From the NCBI GenBank assembly GCA_964567755.1, contig CAZMNW010000019.1, positions 10,888 through 74,887 on the forward strand: a stretch of DNA of 64,000 nucleotides, given 5' to 3'. This stretch comes from DASRJW01 sp964567755 (GTDB taxonomy: Bacteria; Krumholzibacteriota; Krumholzibacteriia; G020349025). The notes beneath the pieces are model-generated. The model was not told the DNA's origin. It searched no databases and saw only the letters and a program-made list of their open reading frames with translations. This document shows, one piece after another, positions 59,250-64,000 of this stretch (its first letter is position 1; every line of letters starts with the position of its first letter). The translations under genes and the position numbers were made by a program.

Positions 59250-62200
59250 ATGCGTTCCGCCCGCGTGCCTTCGATCTGCCTCGCCTTCGCTCTCCTTGCC
59301 GCCGTCGCCGCAGCCGACGACGGCAGCGCCGACTACTCCTGGCTCGAGGGCTTGAGTCTGATCGTCCTCGACACGCAGGACATCGGCTCGATGCATGCGG
59401 CACACGCGTTCATTCGCGAGGCGGGCGGAACCGTCGCCATTCTCTCTCCACCTTCGCTTCTCTTCGCCTGGCTGCCGCCGGCCAAGACCGCCGCGCTCGA
59501 GGGGCGACACCCCATTCGTGCCATCCACCATGGCGAAGTCACGGCCGCCGATCTCGGTCTCGAGGATGCGCAGTCGCGTTCGATGCTGCAGTACTGGAAT
59601 GCGGTTGTTCGTGGTGAGATCCGCTCGCGCGCCGAGCTCGGGAAGCCCCAGGGCTGGCAGCCAGGAGCCGGCGATGTGCGTACTCCCGACGCCATCGAGC
59701 CTTGGGCCTATGTACAGAATCTGCAAGCCAACGGGTTCGATCCCGCACAACTCGCGCAGCGCGGGCTGCTCGCGGGCAAGGCCGGACCCGGCGCGACCAT
59801 TCAGGGCAACAGCGACCGCATGACCGGCACCGTCACCGTGACCTTGCTCTTCGTCGAGAGCGACGGCACCGGCAGCGATCCCAACACCTACACCTGGACC
59901 GACACCGACATGCAGAGCTACGTGAACGGGGTCAATACCGGGCTCGCGTGGTGGAGCGCGCAGGCACGCGACTACAACAATTGCTGGGTGGCTTTCTTCG
60001 TGCGTTACGTGCCTCCGACCGACAGTCGTTGCCAGCAGTGGCGAGAGATGGTGACGCACCCTTCGGCTGATGTCGCCGCCATGGCGAGCGACGTCATGGC
60101 GAAGTTCGGGTATTCGAGTGGCGGCCACACCACGCGCGTCAGCGCATTCAACACTGCGCAGCGGGCCACCTACGGCACGCAGTGGGCCTACACCGGGTTC
60201 GTCGCCTACAACCCGCTGCCCGCCGCGGCGCAGCTGACCGATGGTACCTCGGCCTTCGCCTACCTGCTCGGGCCGTACACATTCCTGCTCTTCCGTAGTT
60301 ATGGTTGGGCTCCAGAGCAGGTGTTCACCCACGAATCCGGACACATCTTCGGTGCTTGTGACGAATATGCCGACGGGTGCACCTGTGGCGCGATCTGCAT
60401 CGACGAACCCAACGGCAACTGCGAAGACTGTGGGGGCGGGGCATCGTGCATGATGCGCCTCAACACTTTCACCCTGTGTTCCTACACCGACAACCAGGTG
60501 GGTTGGCAAGATGTGAGCCCCTGCGCGCCGCCGGCGCTCACTCCCCCGACCGCGACAGCGGTTGCGCCAGCCAGCGGTTCCCTGGGCACGACCCAGCCAG
60601 TGACGATCACAGGGCAGAATTTCCTCTACGGTGCCTTCGCCACCCTCGGGAACGGCGTGTCCATTCTGAGTTCTACGCTCGTCTTGAGCGCGGGAGCGGA
60701 CTCGCTCAAGCTCACGGTGAACATCGACGACAACGCCATCTTGGGATCACGCGACATCATCGTCAACAACCGGGACCTGCAGTCGAGCACGCTCGCGGGT
60801 GCCTTCCAAGTGTTGGGGACGCCGCGACACTACTATGCGCCGACCGGAACCAACGTCTACCCCTATCACACGCCGGCGACCGCCGCGACCACGCTCGGCG
60901 ACGCCCTCGCGGCTGCAGCCGCAGGGGATACGGTGCTCATCGGCTCCGGCACGCTGTCGATCGGATCCTTCGGCATCAACAAGGGCATCCTGCTTTCTGG
61001 CGCCTGGAGCCCTGACTTCACCACGCGCAACCTCGCCACCGGCAAGACGGTCATCGATCTCGTGGGCAATCTCTTCATCGCCGTGACCGGAGGTGGTACG
61101 GGCGGGCTCGATGGCTTCGAGCTGCGCAATGGCCAGGGTTCGGCTTGGAGCGTGCCGTTCACCGGTCACTACGGCGGCGCGGTGAGCATCATCAGCTCCA
61201 ACGGTCTGGTCGCGAACTGCGACATCCACTCCAATGAAGCGACGGTGGGGAGCGGATTCGGCGGCGGCGGCGGCATCTTCGCCAGCAACAGCACGGTGAC
61301 GCTGAGCGGCAACTCCATCACTGGGAACACGGCCACGCGCGGCGGCGGCATCTATCTGCACGCATCGAGTGGCAGCGTGACCGGCAACACCATTGCCAAC
61401 AATGCACTGACCGCCAGCACCCAGACCCCACGCGGAGCCGGAGTCGTCATCGACGCTTGTACAAACCTCACCCTCACCGATAACGTGCTGAACGGCAACA
61501 TCGGCGCCGAGAACGGCGGCGGTTTCTACATCCTCAACTCGACGAACATCCATGTGGAGGGCGGCCGCATCGAGCATCACGCGGTGACCAACAGCGGCGG
61601 CGGCGCGCGCATCGAGGGCGGCCAGACCACGTTCACCGCCGTGCTCTTCGAGCGCAACTCGTCCAGCTGGGCCGAAGGCGGGCTCGCCGCCGCTGCTGGC
61701 GTCGCGCTGCAGCTCAGCGAGTGCACGTTCCTGTGGAACACGGCGCTTTTCTTCGGCGGCGTGCATGCCGCCGGTCCGAGCACCAGTGTTCGGCACTCGC
61801 TCTTCGTCGGCAACTCGTCGTTCGCCAATGGTGGCCTCACGCTCGACAACCTGGCCTCGGGCGAAGTCTTGGGCAACACTTTCGACCGCAACTCCGCCAA
61901 CTCCGGAGGGGGGAGTCTCGCTCTCAACACGGCTCCGATCGAAGTGAGTAACAACATCATCGCCAACACCACCGGCACGGGCGTCGCCTGCAGCGGCACG
62001 CTGCCAACGCTGCTGGCCTACAATCTGACCTGGAACAGCAGCATCGCCGATTACGCGGGTTGCAGCCCCGGCTCCGGCTCCACGACCGGCGACCCGCGGT
62101 TCGCCGACAGCGCGCAAGTGGACTACCGCTTGGCGTTGCACTCTGCCGCCATCGATGCGGGTCGGCTCGACGGCGGTCTCCTGGACCCCGATGGCTCGCG

Positions 62201-62834
62201 TGGCGATCTCGGCCGCTACGGCTCGCACACCTTCACCATGGCGCAGCCCGTCTACCCGAAGAACCTGAGCGCGCAGACGACGATCGGTGGCAATGTCGTG
62301 CTGCGTTGGACTGCCAATTCCGAGATGGATGTGGCTTCGTACGCCGTGTATGGCGACAGCGTCTCCGGCTTCAAACCAACTGCTGCCAACTTCGTGACAC
62401 TGGTCGCGAACCCCGATACGACGGCGAACCTCGGGCTGACGACGGCCTTGTCCTCCTATACGATCGCCGCCATCGACGCCTCGGGTTACGCCAGCGGCTA
62501 CGCCGTGCAAGCGGCACTGCCACCAACAACGGATGCCGGTGCCCTCCCGGTAGCCTGGCGGTTCAAGCTGCATCCCAGCACGCCGAACCCGTTCAACCCA
62601 GTGACGACGATCCGTTTCGAGCTGGATCGAGCCGGGCCAGCGCGTGTCGAGATCTTCGATCTCGCCGGTCGACTCGTCCGGACTCTGGCGCAGGGCCGGC
62701 GCGAAGTGGGGCTGTTCGGCATCGTCTGGGACGGAACGGACGGCCGTGGCCAGCGCGTGCCCTCCGGCATCTATCTTCTACGCTTTGAATCGACGGGCCG
62801 GATTGCCACCCAAAAGTTGACCGTTTTGAAATGA
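59250..62834 (+). CDS. Giant secreted beta-helix protein with metzincin-like zinc motif and FlgD-like tail
   Basis: The ATG at 59250 follows GGAGG by 6 bases; the product is 1194 residues with a signal peptide ending AAVAAADDG. The N-terminal about 430 residues contain FTHESGHIFGACDEYADG, i.e. His361-Glu362-x-x-His365-x-x-Gly-x-x-Asp371, the HExxHxxGxxD zinc site of snapalysin-like metzincins, followed by a Cys-rich loop. An IPT/TIG domain (about 431-523) is next. A right-handed parallel beta-helix (about 610-910) shows many N-x-S/G-G-G turns such as GGGIFASNSTVTLSGNSI, and an FnIII-like region follows. PNPFNP (1112-1117) opens the FlgD-like Ig domain. It is probably a surface protease or adhesin. 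Confidence 0.85.
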   Translation: MRSARVPSICLAFALLAAVAAADDGSADYSWLEGLSLIVLDTQDIGSMHAAHAFIREAGGTVAILSPPSLLFAWLPPAKTAALEGRHPIRAIHHGEVTAADLGLEDAQSRSMLQYWNAVVRGEIRSRAELGKPQGWQPGAGDVRTPDAIEPWAYVQNLQANGFDPAQLAQRGLLAGKAGPGATIQGNSDRMTGTVTVTLLFVESDGTGSDPNTYTWTDTDMQSYVNGVNTGLAWWSAQARDYNNCWVAFFVRYVPPTDSRCQQWREMVTHPSADVAAMASDVMAKFGYSSGGHTTRVSAFNTAQRATYGTQWAYTGFVAYNPLPAAAQLTDGTSAFAYLLGPYTFLLFRSYGWAPEQVFTHESGHIFGACDEYADGCTCGAICIDEPNGNCEDCGGGASCMMRLNTFTLCSYTDNQVGWQDVSPCAPPALTPPTATAVAPASGSLGTTQPVTITGQNFLYGAFATLGNGVSILSSTLVLSAGADSLKLTVNIDDNAILGSRDIIVNNRDLQSSTLAGAFQVLGTPRHYYAPTGTNVYPYHTPATAATTLGDALAAAAAGDTVLIGSGTLSIGSFGINKGILLSGAWSPDFTTRNLATGKTVIDLVGNLFIAVTGGGTGGLDGFELRNGQGSAWSVPFTGHYGGAVSIISSNGLVANCDIHSNEATVGSGFGGGGGIFASNSTVTLSGNSITGNTATRGGGIYLHASSGSVTGNTIANNALTASTQTPRGAGVVIDACTNLTLTDNVLNGNIGAENGGGFYILNSTNIHVEGGRIEHHAVTNSGGGARIEGGQTTFTAVLFERNSSSWAEGGLAAAAGVALQLSECTFLWNTALFFGGVHAAGPSTSVRHSLFVGNSSFANGGLTLDNLASGEVLGNTFDRNSANSGGGSLALNTAPIEVSNNIIANTTGTGVACSGTLPTLLAYNLTWNSSIADYAGCSPGSGSTTGDPRFADSAQVDYRLALHSAAIDAGRLDGGLLDPDGSRGDLGRYGSHTFTMAQPVYPKNLSAQTTIGGNVVLRWTANSEMDVASYAVYGDSVSGFKPTAANFVTLVANPDTTANLGLTTALSSYTIAAIDASGYASGYAVQAALPPTTDAGALPVAWRFKLHPSTPNPFNPVTTIRFELDRAGPARVEIFDLAGRLVRTLAQGRREVGLFGIVWDGTDGRGQRVPSGIYLLRFESTGRIATQKLTVLK

Positions 62835-62912
62835 CGCGCATGCCCCGCCGTTGTTCTCGCCCGTGCGCTCGCTCGGGTCACGGCTCCGTTCGGAACAGGG
62901 CAGCACCCGTGC

Positions 62913-62941
62913 TTGCGCCGGCGACCCCGGGCATGTAACCT
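62913..62941 (+). promoter_or_regulatory. Putative promoter of efp
   Basis: TTGCGC (62913-62918) and TAACCT (62936-62941) are separated by 17 bases, about 100 bases before the GTG. Confidence 0.4.
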
Positions 62942-63039
62942 GCTACGTCCGCGTTGGCATTGACGCTCGCGTCACGTCCTGCGGCGCCGTCTGCTCCGTG
63001 CGCCCCAATCGTCGCCCTGATTCGCACGAGGAGTCGTCT

Positions 63040-63600
63040 GTGAGCATTCAGGCCACCCAGCTCAAGGTGGGCATGGTTATCATGCACAACAGCAAGCCGC
63101 ACCGGATCACCAACGTGTTGCACGTGACGCCCGGAAACTGGCGCGGCATGGTCCAAACGCGTCTGGTAAACATCGAGAACGGCTCGAATGCCGAGCACCG
63201 GTTCCGCTCGGAAGATCGCGTCGAACAGGCCGCACTCGAGCGCCACTCGCTGCAGTTCAGCTACGCGTCCGGCGGCGATTATCACTTCATGAATACCGAG
63301 ACCTACGACATGGCCGACCTGCACGAAGACGTCCTCGGCGATGCGGTGCATTACCTCATCGATGGCACCGTGATCGAGGCGCTCTTCTTCCAGGGGCGCG
63401 TCGTCGGTGTCGACGTGCCGATGTTCGTCGAACTCACCGTGAAGGAAACGCCACCGCACATGCGCGGCGCCACCGCCTCCGCCTCGCCCAAGCCGGCGAC
63501 CTTGGAAACCGGGCTCGAGATCCGGGTCCCCGCGTACATCAACATCGGCGACAGGGTGAAAATCGACACGCGCACCGACGAATTCATCGAACGCGTTTAG
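63040..63600 (+). CDS. efp: Translation elongation factor P
   Basis: The GTG at 63040 after GAGGAG gives 186 residues. The three OB-like domains show LKVGMVIMHNSKPHRITNVL, 'HFMNTETYDMADLHEDVLG', 'FFQGRVVGVDVPMFVELTV' and the C-terminal signature LETGLEIRVPAYINIGDRVKI. EF-P relieves ribosome stalling at polyproline. The tip loop reads TPGNWRG, placing Asn33 where the usually modified Lys34 (E. coli) sits. It therefore cannot be beta-lysylated there. No epmA/epmB-like gene is nearby. Confidence 0.93.
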   Translation: MSIQATQLKVGMVIMHNSKPHRITNVLHVTPGNWRGMVQTRLVNIENGSNAEHRFRSEDRVEQAALERHSLQFSYASGGDYHFMNTETYDMADLHEDVLGDAVHYLIDGTVIEALFFQGRVVGVDVPMFVELTVKETPPHMRGATASASPKPATLETGLEIRVPAYINIGDRVKIDTRTDEFIERV

Positions 63601-63610
63601 CCTCGATGTG

Positions 63611-64000
63611 TCAGACCGTCGCCGAGCTCGGTCTGGCGATTCTCCTCTCGTTTCGCCACCACATCCCGAGCCCTTGGTCTCCGAGCTGGCAGAGGACATC
63701 GAGCGGCGCCCTTCCTCTGAAACGCGCCAAGGTCCCGTGCTCGCCCTGCTGGTGGTGGAATTCACAAAGCACTAGAACATTCCACGGCTCGTCACCGCCC
63801 TGGTGCCCGCGATAATGAATGTGATGCACCTGCAGATTTCGGCGCGACGTGCACCCCGGGGCCATGCAGCGGAACCCCGAAAGCTCGAGTGCACGTTGGC
63901 GCCACGCCGGCCGGTCCGGCATGGTCTTCGGATCGTCCTCTGTCCAAAGCCACTCTTCGAGCAATGCCAGAAGTCCCACCCAGTCGGGAACGCGTTGCTT
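63611..64000 (-). CDS. HNH endonuclease, truncated at the window edge
   Basis: The reading frame is open to the window end (KQRVPDW precedes the GTG at 63979), so the 5' part is probably missing. The visible C-terminal 130 residues hold a complete HNH domain: FRCMAPGCTSRRNLQVHHIH with a zinc-type Cys pair, 'GGDEPWNVLVLCEFHHQQGE', and a tail 'ARFRGRAPLDVLCQLGDQG'. Similar domains end large DUF222/13E12-like or mobile HNH proteins. It may be a nuclease of a mobile or defence gene, or a decayed copy; the missing part decides. Confidence 0.75.
   Translation of the reverse strand, partial: KQRVPDWVGLLALLEEWLWTEDDPKTMPDRPAWRQRALELSGFRCMAPGCTSRRNLQVHHIHYRGHQGGDEPWNVLVLCEFHHQQGEHGTLARFRGRAPLDVLCQLGDQGLGMWWRNERRIARPSSATV
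63612..63635 (+). terminator. Hairpin after efp
   Basis: CAGACCG (63612-63618) pairs with CGGTCTG (63629-63635), starting 12 bases after the efp stop and inside the 3' end of the convergent HNH gene. A T-rich tail (GATTCTCCTCTCGTTT) follows, so termination of efp is plausible. Confidence 0.55.

Noticed and set aside
60747..62573. Minus-strand frame of 608 codons opposite the beta-helix gene
   Set aside because: Composition mirrors the Gly/Asn-rich helix repeats; no domain was recognised.

Overview
The window is high-GC bacterial DNA, densely coded, with many GTG and TTG starts placed after strong GGAGG ribosome binding sites and many 4-base start/stop overlaps. Three secreted proteins end in a 'PNPFNP' plus FlgD-like Ig domain and three others end in a short Trp-x-x-Val-Lys motif. 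Together with the high GC this suggests an uncultivated didermic lineage of the Eisenbacteria/FCB-like kind. That placement is inference. No tRNA, rRNA, CRISPR array or transposase was seen.

Layout. 1-2.6 kb: the 5' end of a DRG-type GTPase gene, a secreted metallophosphoesterase and a small secreted protein with a terminator. 2.6-9.8 kb: a tightly coupled operon of an FHA protein, a HEAT-repeat Ser/Thr kinase, two PilT ATPases and a membrane HD-GYP/PP2C fusion. It reads as a phospho-signalling module attached to pilus retraction. 9.9-15.4 kb: an alginate-lyase-like lipoprotein, CCA-adding enzyme, lamin-tail protein and two coupled outer-membrane barrels. 15.5-19.6 kb: recQ, mazEF and comM, with a decayed scrap of comM between mazF and recQ.

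19.6-33.2 kb, all minus strand: tandem secreted paralogues, a RibD-like reductase coupled to an MptA-type GTP cyclohydrolase, a TolC/MFP/RND efflux operon, and a CHASE2 histidine kinase with an NtrC-type regulator behind a likely sigma54 promoter. 33.2-33.9 kb is non-coding and holds a candidate structured RNA followed by an intrinsic terminator. 33.9-43.8 kb: an SUMF1-type lipoprotein and a sugar-dehydrogenase-like secreted protein; then an M20-like protein, etfBA and trmL; then a histone-deacetylase-like hydrolase, an inositol-monophosphatase-like enzyme and a degenerate APH-like kinase.

43.9-57.3 kb: a tiny basic protein, an operon of moaD, moaE and two membrane glycosyltransferases with TPR tails, NfeD plus slipin, a fused molybdenum hydroxylase, and a cysM-mec-cysO-moeZ operon. 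Molybdopterin and sulfur-carrier chemistry dominates this part. 57.7-64 kb: a saccharopine/lysine-dehydrogenase-like enzyme, a giant secreted beta-helix protein with a metzincin-like zinc motif, elongation factor P with Asn at the tip position, and the 5'-truncated end of an HNH nuclease gene.
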